Shown here: piece by piece, positions 8,250 to 15,081 of the stretch
Position numbering within the stretch: the first letter of the stretch is position 1
How the letters are laid out: every line of letters starts with the position of its first letter
NCBI GenBank assembly: GCA_964394475.1
Contig: CAYMXZ010000065.1
Coordinates: forward strand, 1-15,654
DNA from: RQOF01 sp964394475
Lineage (GTDB): Bacteria > Calditrichota > Calditrichia > RBG-13-44-9
Direction of reading: 5' to 3'
Length of the DNA: 15,654 nucleotides
Notes under the pieces: model-generated
The model's input: the letters and a program-made list of their open reading frames with translations, nothing else
Told to the model about the DNA's origin: nothing
Databases searched by the model: none
Program-made: the position numbers and the translations under genes

Positions 8250-8744
8250 ATGCCGATCTATGAATTTTACTGTGCTCCCTGTCATACCATATACAAGTTT
8301 TTTTCTCTTAAAGTAAACACCGAAAAAATTCCGGTCTGTCCCACATGCGGAAATCCCAAATTGCAAAAGCGGGTTTCGCTGTTTGCTACCATCTCTAAAC
8401 GCAAAGAAGAAGGAGCCGGCGAAGAGGGGATGCCTCCTATTGATGAACGTCAGATGGAAAAAGCCCTGGCCATGCTGGCCAAAGAGGCCGACAAGATTAA
8501 TGAAGATAATCCCAAACAGGCCGCCCAGCTCATGCGCAAATTGACCGAAACCACTGGAATGAAGTTGGGCTCTGGAATGGAGGAGGCTCTGCGACGATTG
8601 GAAAAGGGAGAAGATCCCGATCAGATTGAAGCGGAAATGGGAGATTTGCTGGAACAAGAAGAACCATTTGTATTCCAAAGCAAAGGAAAAATCGGAAAAA
8701 CCAAACCCAAACCAAAGATTGACCAAACGCTGTACGATTTATAG
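8250..8744 (+). CDS. FmdB-type zinc-ribbon protein with long helical C-terminal extension
   Basis: 164 aa, well above the 70-110 of plain FmdB-family proteins. The N-terminal zinc ribbon opens MPIYEFYC and places cysteines at 8, 11, 30 and 33 (CAPC and CPTC), giving one Zn site. Residues 50-135 are acidic and helical (ERQMEKALAMLAKEADKI, TGMKLGSGMEEALRRLEKGE, DQIEAEMGDLL). The last 25 residues are basic and probably disordered. FmdB-like proteins are described as putative regulators, but a biochemical role is not settled. The ribosome binding site is a G-rich AGGGGG about 12 bases before the ATG. Cytoplasmic, no signal peptide. It stands alone, convergent with the beta-barrel gene (40 bp gap). 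Confidence 0.85.
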   Translation: MPIYEFYCAPCHTIYKFFSLKVNTEKIPVCPTCGNPKLQKRVSLFATISKRKEEGAGEEGMPPIDERQMEKALAMLAKEADKINEDNPKQAAQLMRKLTETTGMKLGSGMEEALRRLEKGEDPDQIEAEMGDLLEQEEPFVFQSKGKIGKTKPKPKIDQTLYDL

Positions 8745-8784
8745 GATGGTTCTGAATCTTATTCTCTGAATAAAAAAATTGCAT

Positions 8785-9462
8785 TTAGAAAACAATAGCA
8801 ACTGTGAAGATAGTATACCTGTCCTCGCCGCCAGGATTGAACAGGTAAACCAGCCCTGAATAACTGGAAAAATTGAGTCCGGCCAGAAATCCATTTTCTA
8901 TCAACCAGCCTTCGGCAACCTCTCTGGTTTGCTGAGAGGTTACACCCAGCAGCAACCAATTACCCAGGTAGTACCTGCTTTCCGCCCAATTATAAAAAAA
9001 ATTTGAATCTCTGCGTCGCAGATCAAAAACATACTCCGCTTCACTGTAAAATTCGAACTGATTCCAAAGGACATCGATCTCCATACCCGGAACAATTCCC
9101 AGCCTATTCCCGATGACTCCACCCAGCAGAGGAATCACTTCCAGTTGATTTTTTCCCCCGGTGGTAAAAATGCGACCAGTGAAAAATGAGAAACTGCGAA
9201 AATCCTCATAATTATAGCGTGCTTCCAGGTGCAATCTTCCACAATCCCCGGCAGCAATTGGCATAACATAAAAATCCTCTTCAGGTAAAAAATAAAAATA
9301 TGTCTCACCCGAAAATTCCCAGGAAGGATGAAGTGACACGGAAGAATCCACCGGCGCCGTTTCATGATAAGCATTGGTCTGCAGGTACACGGTATGGCAG
9401 ACCATCAGAAGGAATAAGAGCAGTCGGTATGGCAAAAGTTTTTCCTTTATTTGAGCTTTCAT
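8785..9462 (-). CDS. Predicted outer-membrane beta-barrel protein, unknown function
   Basis: 225 aa. A signal peptide covers about residues 1-31 (LLPYRLLLFLLMVCHTVYLQ, cleavage near TNA). The mature part consists of alternating, aromatic-rich strands with short turns. Examples are WEFSGETYFYFLPEEDFYVM, LHLEARYNYEDFRSFSFFTG, LEVIPLLGGVIG, FEFYSEAEYVFDL, FFYNWAESRYYLG and SGLVYLFNPGG. It ends in the strand YTIFTVAIVF, whose terminal Phe is the usual BAM recognition signal. I estimate 8-12 strands. There are no hydrophobic helices after the signal. I recognise the general type (small OM barrels with a PxxD-YVMPI-like opening) but know no function. No Shine-Dalgarno sequence is visible before the ATG. 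It is isolated: 40 bp from the FmdB-like gene (convergent) and 158 bp from ppk2. Confidence 0.78.
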   Translation of the reverse strand: MKAQIKEKLLPYRLLLFLLMVCHTVYLQTNAYHETAPVDSSVSLHPSWEFSGETYFYFLPEEDFYVMPIAAGDCGRLHLEARYNYEDFRSFSFFTGRIFTTGGKNQLEVIPLLGGVIGNRLGIVPGMEIDVLWNQFEFYSEAEYVFDLRRRDSNFFYNWAESRYYLGNWLLLGVTSQQTREVAEGWLIENGFLAGLNFSSYSGLVYLFNPGGEDRYTIFTVAIVF

Positions 9463-9584
9463 AGGTGTTAATAGAAATCTTTATTTTTATAAGAGTGTTC
9501 TCAGCAAATTATTTCACTTATTCCAGCATTTTTTTAATGACCTGCTTATTGTTCATTACCAGGCAAGAGTTACCACTCAATTTT

Positions 9585-9602
9585 TGCCGGAAAATCCCGG
9601 CA
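9585..9602 (-). terminator. GC-rich hairpin just after ppk2
   Basis: A 6-bp stem, TGCCGG with CCGGCA, around a 6-nt loop, starting 18 bp beyond the ppk2 stop codon. On the minus strand it is followed by A residues instead of a U-tract, so termination is uncertain; it may mark the 3' end of the transcript. Confidence 0.35.
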
Positions 9603-9620
9603 TAACTTTTTAATGAAACT

Positions 9621-10547
9621 TTACTTTTCCTTTCCAAGCAACTTGCTTCTAATGGTTTTCAACTCCTGTTGTTTTTCCTTATTTAACTCGGGAAACTTTA
9701 GCTTCAGCTCTTTCAGTTTTTGGATGATAATTTCCGCCACTGCATAACGTGTGAACCACTTGTGGTCGGCGGGTATTACATACCAGGGAGCATGGGAGGT
9801 TGCCGTCTCACGGATCATCTCTTCATACGCTTTCATGTAATCGTTCCAAAATTGGCGTTCTTCCACATCCGTCGCAGAGAATTTCCAGTTCTTCTGTGGA
9901 TCGTCCAGTCGCTGCAGAAATCGTTCTTTCTGTTCTTTCTTTGACACATGCAGGAAAAATTTGAGAATGACCATCCCATTGCGGGTCAGATATTTTTCAA
10001 AATTGCGAATATCCTCATAGCGGTTTTTCCAGATGTCTTTGTTTAGTAGTTCAGGTGGTAGTTTCTCAGACTGTAAAAATTCAGGATGAACTTTAACTAT
10101 CAGCACTTCTTCATAATAGGAACGGTTAAAAATACCTATCCGGCCGCGTTCCGGCAAACATTTCGTGCACCGCCACAAGAAATCGTGATCCAGTTCTTCG
10201 CTGGTGGGTGTTTTGAAAGAAAATACCTGACAGCCCTGCGGATTGATGCCAGACATCACATGCTTGATGGTGCTATCCTTTCCAGCTGCATCCATGGCCT
10301 GAAAGATGAGCAAAACCGCCCATTTATCCTGAGCATATAAACGTTCCTGCTGTTCTGCCAGTTGCTGAATACCGGCAACCAATTCCTCTTTGATAGTCGG
10401 TTTATCTTTGGATTTCAATCCCAAGGTTTCGCCAGGATCAATCTGCTTTAATCTGAAATCTTTACCTTCGGTTACCCGATAACGCTGATAAATCTGGCGG
10501 GCGAGGTTCTGCATTTTCTTCGATTCATTCATTCTTAGCCACTCCAT
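9621..10547 (-). CDS. ppk2: PPK2-family polyphosphate kinase
   Basis: 308 aa, a one-domain PPK2 of normal length. These enzymes transfer phosphate between polyphosphate and nucleotides (mostly polyP-driven NMP or NDP phosphorylation). The Walker A-like loop is MDAAGKD (85-91). It is followed by FKTPTSEELDHDFLWR (111-126), the Walker B-like IFNRSYYEEVL (139-149), and the lid region DDPQKNWKFSATDVEERQFW (215-234). APWYVIPADHKWFTRYAVA (253-271) is the conserved C-terminal base-binding stretch. The wording FKxPTxEEL and FNRSxYE fits the class I/III groups; which class, and so whether AMP, ADP or both is the substrate, cannot be read from motifs alone. The start at 10547 is preferred over the ATG five codons in, but both have weak ribosome binding sites. 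Cytoplasmic and monocistronic. Confidence 0.93.
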   Translation of the reverse strand: MEWLRMNESKKMQNLARQIYQRYRVTEGKDFRLKQIDPGETLGLKSKDKPTIKEELVAGIQQLAEQQERLYAQDKWAVLLIFQAMDAAGKDSTIKHVMSGINPQGCQVFSFKTPTSEELDHDFLWRCTKCLPERGRIGIFNRSYYEEVLIVKVHPEFLQSEKLPPELLNKDIWKNRYEDIRNFEKYLTRNGMVILKFFLHVSKKEQKERFLQRLDDPQKNWKFSATDVEERQFWNDYMKAYEEMIRETATSHAPWYVIPADHKWFTRYAVAEIIIQKLKELKLKFPELNKEKQQELKTIRSKLLGKEK

Positions 10548-10959
10548 TTTCTTCTACCTGTGCCAAAAAAGATTAAACTATGCAGCAAAAGCATTTTAAG
10601 ATTTGTATTAAACGAAAAAAACACTCTCAACTGGCTTCTGGTAATTGATTGCCCCAAAAACAGTCAACTAAAACGAGGTGTCTGCTAAAAATTTGAAAAT
10701 CCACTTTTTCCTTTCAGACGGTGTATAACTGAGATGAAACCCGGATAAATTGAAGGGTCATCCATGTCAAATGCTTCTCTCTCGCTGTGAAAATGTGGTG
10801 AGATAATGCGAATATCGTATTCCGCTTATTTATCATTTCATTGGAGTTTTCATGAATACCAATGGAATAAAATTAACACATCTAAAATTTTTTTCATGTG
10901 CCAATTCAGCTGAGCGTCTGGGAGAAACAATTTCTTTCAGTCAACAATTACCCGTATTT
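10548..10959. other. Intergenic region upstream of ppk2
   Basis: About 412 bp between the M48 gene's 3' end and the ppk2 start, both on the minus strand, so it should contain the ppk2 promoter. A small hairpin lies at 10807-10824 (GCGAATA, loop TCG, TATTCCGC with one bulge). An ATG at 10852 with a fair TTGGAG site opens 64 codons on the plus strand that run into the M48 gene; I do not think it is real. Nothing else is clear. Confidence 0.5.
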
Positions 10960-11760
10960 TTATTGTTTCTGGTAGTATTTCATTGCTTCCGGAACCAGCT
11001 TTTTCAGATTATTGATCCGGGTTTGGTCGGAAGGGTGAGTACTTAAAAATTCCGGAATAGATGCTCCTTTTCCAGCGCTCATTCTTTGCCAGAAATTAAC
11101 CGCTTCATTGGGATCATATCCAGCCATGGCCATGAAGATTAATCCTAATTCATCGGCTTCGCTTTCCTGAGTACGACTATACGGTAACAGCACCCCTACC
11201 TGTGCCCCCACTCCGAAAACCGTCATCCACAATGCCTGGGTTTTCTCGGGTTTATTCTGCAGAGCGGCAGACAAAGCCATTCCTCCCATCTGGGCTACCA
11301 GCTGTTGACTCATTCGCTCGTTTCCATGCTCGGCAATAGCATGTGCAATTTCATGGCCCATCACGACCGCCAGACCGGCCTCATTCTGGGCAACCGGAAG
11401 AAGTCCAGTATACACCACCACTTTGCCACCTGGCATACACCAGGCATTCACCTCTTCACTTTCCACCAAATTAAATTCCCAACGAAAGTCTCGCAGATAG
11501 TCACTCATATTATTCTGAGCAAAGTAGGTCTCAACCGCTTTTTGAATTCGCCCACCCACTCGTTTTACCATGGCGGTCTTTTCCTGATCGGTGCTCAGTT
11601 TGTTGCTCTTTAGAAACTCATCGTACTGCTGATAACTCATCGACAACATTTCCGACTGGGGTATCAGACTCAATTGCTTGCGCCCGGTGATTGGCACTGT
11701 ACTACACGCCGTTATCAGCAAAGCAGCCATTACTATCATCACCAGATAAGATCTTTTCAT
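10960..11760 (-). CDS. M48 family zinc metalloprotease, lipoprotein (LoiP/YcaL-like)
   Basis: 266 aa. Residues 1-19 are a lipoprotein signal with the canonical lipobox LITAC (Cys19); Ser at +2 would favour the outer membrane under E. coli rules. The active site is GHEIAHAIAEHG (135-146, zinc ligands His136 and His140, catalytic Glu137). The third ligand lies in ESEADELG (199-206), giving the HExxH...ExxxD pattern of M48. Other typical stretches are VNAWCMPGGKVVVYTGLL (104-121) and THPSDQTRINNL (241-252). Family members such as LoiP and the related BepA degrade or process misfolded envelope proteins; a similar quality-control role is inferred here. A GGAGG site lies nine bases before the ATG. 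It is divergent from pyk. There are no TPR repeats, so it is a stand-alone protease domain. Confidence 0.93.
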   Translation of the reverse strand: MKRSYLVMIVMAALLITACSTVPITGRKQLSLIPQSEMLSMSYQQYDEFLKSNKLSTDQEKTAMVKRVGGRIQKAVETYFAQNNMSDYLRDFRWEFNLVESEEVNAWCMPGGKVVVYTGLLPVAQNEAGLAVVMGHEIAHAIAEHGNERMSQQLVAQMGGMALSAALQNKPEKTQALWMTVFGVGAQVGVLLPYSRTQESEADELGLIFMAMAGYDPNEAVNFWQRMSAGKGASIPEFLSTHPSDQTRINNLKKLVPEAMKYYQKQ

Positions 11761-12054
11761 ACACCTATTCCTCCGCCTTAAATTAATTTCTGAAATACCT
11801 CAAAAAATTTCAGCAAATCAAAAGTCAGTTGTTCTATTATGAAATAATTAAACGATCTCCAATTTGTAAAAATTTAATATAAACGACCGAATCTCTCAAG
11901 TGAAAATATGCTTATCTGAAGTTGAGCCGCAAACAAATTAATCCAAATGTTTTTTTCACATTTTCTATCTATATTTCTGTATACCATTGATGTGTAGGAA
12001 TAAAATAAATGATTGTAAACAGCCAGAGAGCATGATCGCAAGGAGAACAAACCT
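11761..12054. promoter_or_regulatory. Divergent promoter region between M48 protease and pyk
   Basis: About 294 bp, AT-rich, must hold promoters for both genes. A possible pyk promoter is TTCACA at 11955-11960 with TATACC at 11980-11985, spacer 19 bp (long). The AAGGAG ribosome binding site for pyk is at 12040-12045, nine bases before the TTG start. No hairpin or operator-like repeat is obvious. Confidence 0.35.
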
Positions 12055-13605
12055 TTGAAAAGATCGCAAAAATTTTTATTGACCAAAATTGTAGCCACGC
12101 TGGGTCCGGCCAGTGCCGACGTAAAAACCATTCTCCATTTGATTGAGGAAGGAGTTCGGGTATTTCGCATCAACTTTTCTCATGGTACTTTTGATGAATA
12201 CGACCAACTTTTAAATAACGTCCGGCAGGCCAGTAAAAAAATGAATATTGCCGTGGGGGTAATCGGTGATCTCTCCGGACCTAAAATTCGGATTGGAAAA
12301 GTGGCCAGAGGAGGAGTGATGCTCACAAAAGGTCAGGAAGTCATTTTCCAGAAAACGGATATACTGACCGGGGCTGGTGCCTCAGAACCCATTACCTTTT
12401 CCACAAATTATCCTGCCTTTATCGAGGAAGTCCAGATCAATCAGCAGGTGCTGCTCGATGATGGCAATGTTCGATTGATTTGTCGAAAGAAAAAAGGAAA
12501 AGGAAAGGACAAGAAGCTGATTTGTGAAGTGATTGATGGGGGTTTAATTACCTCTAACAAGGGAGTTAATCTTCCTGACACCACATTGTCGGCTCCGGCC
12601 CTGACTGAAAAGGATTATCGTTGTACGGTTTATGCGGTGAAAAAGGAATTTGATTTCCTGGCGTTAAGTTTTGTACGTCGTGCGGAAGATGTTAAACTTC
12701 TCAAGTCCTATTTAAAAAAGTTGGGAGTGCGACAATTTGATCCCCTGCGGCATCGCGACCAGCATATTAAAGTAAAGCATATCGACGACCGTTGCACCGG
12801 TATTATTCCCATCATCAGTAAGATTGAAAAACCGCAGGCCATTGCCAGGCTTGAGGATATCATTGAAGAAACCGATATGATCATGGTGGCGCGGGGGGAT
12901 CTGGGAGTGGAAATGGATTTGGCTGAATTGGCAGTGTTGCAAAAACGAATCATCCGGCTCTGCCACGATCATGCCACCCCGGTGATTGTGGCCACTCAGA
13001 TGCTCCAGAGCATGATTGAATCTCCCACTCCTACTCGAGCCGAGGTTTCGGACGTGGCCAACGCTATTTTTGACGGAGCGGATGCGGTAATGCTATCCGG
13101 TGAAACCGCGGTGGGTAAATATCCAGTGGAAGCTGTGCAAATGATGAATCGTATCGCCTGCAAAACCAATGAGTTCCTGCAGAGTCAGCATTTTCAATTT
13201 TCCACCCCCCGCAAATTGCAGGAAATGCGCTATCGCACACCCGCTCTGGCTCACGGGGTAAAAAACATAGTGCGCGATATGGAGGCACCTCTGATCATCA
13301 TGTGGTCACAAATGGGAGGCGGTGCCCTCTATTTATCCCAGCAGCGAATCCCGCGACCAATCCTGGCTTTCAGTTCCAATGAACAAGCCTTGCGCCAGAT
13401 GTCCATCCTCTACAGCATTACTCCACTCCATATGCCGAAACCCTCCAGCAATTCAGAATTCATTCGCCAGGTTGATAGAATGGTTCTCCAGAAGGGCTGG
13501 GCGAAAAAAGGTGAACCAGTGGTGTTCGTCATGGGCGAACCAATCGATCGAATAGGTGTCACTAATAATCTCAGCATTCATTACCTGGGAGAATCAGCCA
13601 GTTAG
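12055..13605 (+). CDS. pyk: Pyruvate kinase, TTG start, with insertion in the A domain
   Basis: 516 aa. Converts phosphoenolpyruvate and ADP to pyruvate and ATP in glycolysis. The start must be the TTG at 12055: TKIVATLGPAS begins at codon 10, the first ATG is codon 63, and AAGGAG lies nine bases upstream. Motifs in order are RINFSHG (38-44), GDLSGPKIRIG (71-81), SKIEKP (255-260, catalytic Lys256, metal ligand Glu258), MVARGDLGVE (277-286, Asp282) and VATQMLQSM (312-320). The B domain spans about 83-180. The C-terminal domain starts near TPALAHGV (395-402). Lys77 occupies the place of rabbit Glu117, and Leu73 that of Thr113, the combination known for K+-independent enzymes. Residues about 225-249 are an extra loop of roughly 23 residues compared with typical bacterial enzymes. 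Monocistronic. Confidence 0.95.
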   Translation: MKRSQKFLLTKIVATLGPASADVKTILHLIEEGVRVFRINFSHGTFDEYDQLLNNVRQASKKMNIAVGVIGDLSGPKIRIGKVARGGVMLTKGQEVIFQKTDILTGAGASEPITFSTNYPAFIEEVQINQQVLLDDGNVRLICRKKKGKGKDKKLICEVIDGGLITSNKGVNLPDTTLSAPALTEKDYRCTVYAVKKEFDFLALSFVRRAEDVKLLKSYLKKLGVRQFDPLRHRDQHIKVKHIDDRCTGIIPIISKIEKPQAIARLEDIIEETDMIMVARGDLGVEMDLAELAVLQKRIIRLCHDHATPVIVATQMLQSMIESPTPTRAEVSDVANAIFDGADAVMLSGETAVGKYPVEAVQMMNRIACKTNEFLQSQHFQFSTPRKLQEMRYRTPALAHGVKNIVRDMEAPLIIMWSQMGGGALYLSQQRIPRPILAFSSNEQALRQMSILYSITPLHMPKPSSNSEFIRQVDRMVLQKGWAKKGEPVVFVMGEPIDRIGVTNNLSIHYLGESAS

Positions 13606-13788
13606 GAAATAATAAAAATTTGAATTTTCTCTCTTCCTGAAAAAATAGGTTTTTCCTGTTTTGAGTAATGGCACCGCCACACTCGCGGCTGAAAAGTTTG
13701 TAAAGACCTGATTCTACTCCATTCCTGGTATGGCTAATTTCAACCGGCGTAAACAGGAAATGGATCAATTGATGAGGAATTCAATAGA
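13606..13788. other. Intergenic region between pyk and the repeat array
   Basis: No supported gene. Just after the pyk stop there is a weak A/T hairpin (GAAAAA, loop ATAGG, TTTTTC) near 13638-13655 that could help end the pyk transcript. A minus-strand open frame over 13571-13768 overlaps the pyk end and shows no family resemblance that I can see. Confidence 0.4.
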
Positions 13789-14211
13789 CAGGATTTTAAA
13801 AGTTTTGACAGGATCACCTGATTAACATGATGGTGAATGGGACATGCCTGTTCTTTGGTTAAGCTTTGTGCGGTGAAACCTTCTTCGATTATCTGGATTT
13901 TTTAGATTTTTGACAGGATCACCTGATTCACATGATGGTAATTGGGTCCCGCCTGTTCTTTAGTAAAGCTTTATTCGGTGAAATCTTTTTCGTTTATCTG
14001 GATTCTTTAGATTTTTGACAGGATCACCTGATTCACATGATGGTAATTGGGTCCCGCCTGTTCTTTAGTAAAGCTTTATTCGGTGAAATCTTTTTCGTTT
14101 ATCTGGATTCTTTAGATTTTTGACAGGATCACCTGATTCACATGATGGCAAAGGGATTCTACCTGTTCTCTGGTAAAACTTTATGCGGTGAAATTTTCTT
14201 CGATTATCCAG
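13789..14211. repeat. Tandem array of four 105-bp units
   Basis: Each unit begins GACAGGATCACCTGATT. Starts are at 13807, 13912, 14017 and 14122, exactly 105 bp apart every time. Units 2 (13912-14016) and 3 (14017-14121) are identical over all 105 bp. Unit 1 differs from them at 14 positions (about 87% identity). Unit 4 differs at about 16 of 90 and then loses similarity near 14211. A short unit-tail-like piece (13789-13806) precedes unit 1. Each unit contains the small inverted repeat CAGG-ATCA-CCTG; units 2 and 3 also contain the palindrome TAAAGCTTTA, altered in units 1 and 4. All six frames contain stops. No spacer/repeat alternation exists, so it is not a CRISPR. It fills the gap between the convergent 3' ends of pyk and mnhG. 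Confidence 0.97.
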
Positions 14212-14422
14212 TTCCCGTCACATTTCAATCATCTCAACTTAACACTAATTTGTGCCATGTCATGTCCATCTTTACATCTAAAAAGAACGCCCAGCCTTGA
14301 TTGGAATGCCTTCTTATTATAGCCAAATTCATGGTGCGCAGAATATTATCCGGGTCTGACCTTTATGCAGGATGGATAGATCGATTGGTAAAACTGAAAT
14401 TATTTAAATACGGTGGTTTAAT
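14212..14422. other. Intergenic region between repeat array and mnhG
   Basis: About 210 bp with no supported gene. A plus-strand reading contains a short stretch (YYPGLTFMQDG, near 14345-14377) that vaguely recalls the catalytic region of IS630-type transposases, but it is broken by stops on both sides, so no element is called. Confidence 0.4.
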
Positions 14423-14797
14423 TCAGATATTTTTTTCTTCCTTGTTCTCAGGCTGCGGGGGTTGATCTTGAGGCCAGGATTTCAATTTCAGTTCATCTAT
14501 GGTGCTTTTTTCCCACAGAGGAATTTTTAAAAGGTAAGCAACCCGGCTAATCATATGCGAAGCCACCGGGGTGGTCAGAAAAATGAAGAGAATGATCAAA
14601 ATGGCTTCCACAGCAACAAACCAGCTCTTAAAGTAAAGCACAGTAGCCAGAAGCATGAGACCAGAACCAAATGAAACCGCTTTTGAAGCGGCATGCATAC
14701 GAGTATAGAGATCAGGAAATTTTAAAATACCCAGTGCCGCCAGCATGATAAAAAATGAGCCGGCTATTAAGAGGAATGAGGTTAGAATGGTTATCAT
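14423..14797 (-). CDS. mnhG: Mrp/Mnh cation:proton antiporter subunit G
   Basis: 124 aa, small integral membrane subunit of the multi-subunit Na+(K+)/H+ antiporter related to respiratory complex I. Three hydrophobic segments are visible: about 2-24 (TILTSFLLIAGSFFIMLAAL), 41-57 (VSFGSGLMLLATVLYF) and 60-77 (FVAVEAILIILFIFLTTP). The hallmark GILKFPDLYTRMHAASKA (23-40) lies at the end of the first helix. PVASHMISRVAY follows the third helix. The C-terminal 25 residues are polar and Pro/Glu-rich, a short cytoplasmic tail. The start codon overlaps the mnhF stop as ATGA, implying translational coupling. It is the last gene of the operon; the 105-bp repeat array lies downstream of it. Confidence 0.93.
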   Translation of the reverse strand: MITILTSFLLIAGSFFIMLAALGILKFPDLYTRMHAASKAVSFGSGLMLLATVLYFKSWFVAVEAILIILFIFLTTPVASHMISRVAYLLKIPLWEKSTIDELKLKSWPQDQPPQPENKEEKNI

Positions 14798-15081
14798 CGT
14801 GTTACCCGCTTTTCTAAAAATCTGGCAAAGGACACTGTGCCTATAAAAACCACCAGCGCCAGCATGACGGCGGCATTCAAATACACATCCTGATCATAAA
14901 AAATAGAAGCCACCACAATTGCCCCCACGAAAATCATTGAAAAAAGATCCAGCGCCACTACCCGGTCGGGTACGGTTGGTCCCAGTGCCAGGCGGATTAA
15001 TCCTAAAATCGCGGAGATGCTGAGAAAAATCGCTGAAATCAATAAGGCAATGATCAGCGCCAAAGGGTGATTACCGTTCAT
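14794..15081 (-). CDS. mnhF: Mrp/Mnh cation:proton antiporter subunit F
   Basis: 95 aa, the normal size for MnhF/MrpF. Three transmembrane segments: about 6-30 (LALIIALLISAIFLSISAIL), 43-60 (ALDLFSMIFVGAIVVASI) and 66-86 (VYLNAAVMLALVVFIGTVSF). The family signature GPTVPDRVVALD (34-45) joins the first two helices. Subunit F is required for assembly and activity of the Mrp complex in known systems. The start overlaps the mnhE stop (ATGA), and the stop overlaps the mnhG start. A GAGG-type ribosome binding site lies within the end of mnhE. Confidence 0.93.
   Translation of the reverse strand: MNGNHPLALIIALLISAIFLSISAILGLIRLALGPTVPDRVVALDLFSMIFVGAIVVASIFYDQDVYLNAAVMLALVVFIGTVSFARFLEKRVTR

Noticed and set aside
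8759..8773. Hairpin TTATTC-TCT-GAATAA between the convergent FmdB-like and beta-barrel genes as a bidirectional terminator
   Set aside because: Only six A/T-rich pairs, and the adjoining run is A on the plus strand, so no U-tract follows the stem for either gene.
10852..11046. 64-codon plus-strand frame with a fair ribosome binding site (TTGGAG)
   Set aside because: Its second half is antisense to the end of the M48 protease gene, and its composition shows no recognisable protein pattern.
13571..13768. 65-codon minus-strand frame after pyk
   Set aside because: It overlaps the pyk 3' end antisense, has no ribosome binding site that I can see and no recognisable family.
13807..14211. Repeat array as a coding repeat (105 is divisible by three, and one frame is open for 34 of 35 codons in units 2 and 3)
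   Set aside because: That frame has a TGA in every central unit and another stop in unit 1; all other frames also have stops, and there is no start or ribosome binding site.
13789..14211. Repeat array as CRISPR
   Set aside because: Units are 105 bp, directly adjoining, with no unique spacers between short repeats, and no cas gene is in the window.
14280..14390. Possible IS630/Tc1-type transposase remnant (reading YYPGLTFMQDG on the plus strand)
   Set aside because: The resemblance covers only about 11 residues, is bounded by stops on both sides, and no terminal inverted repeats or target duplication are visible. Too short to call.
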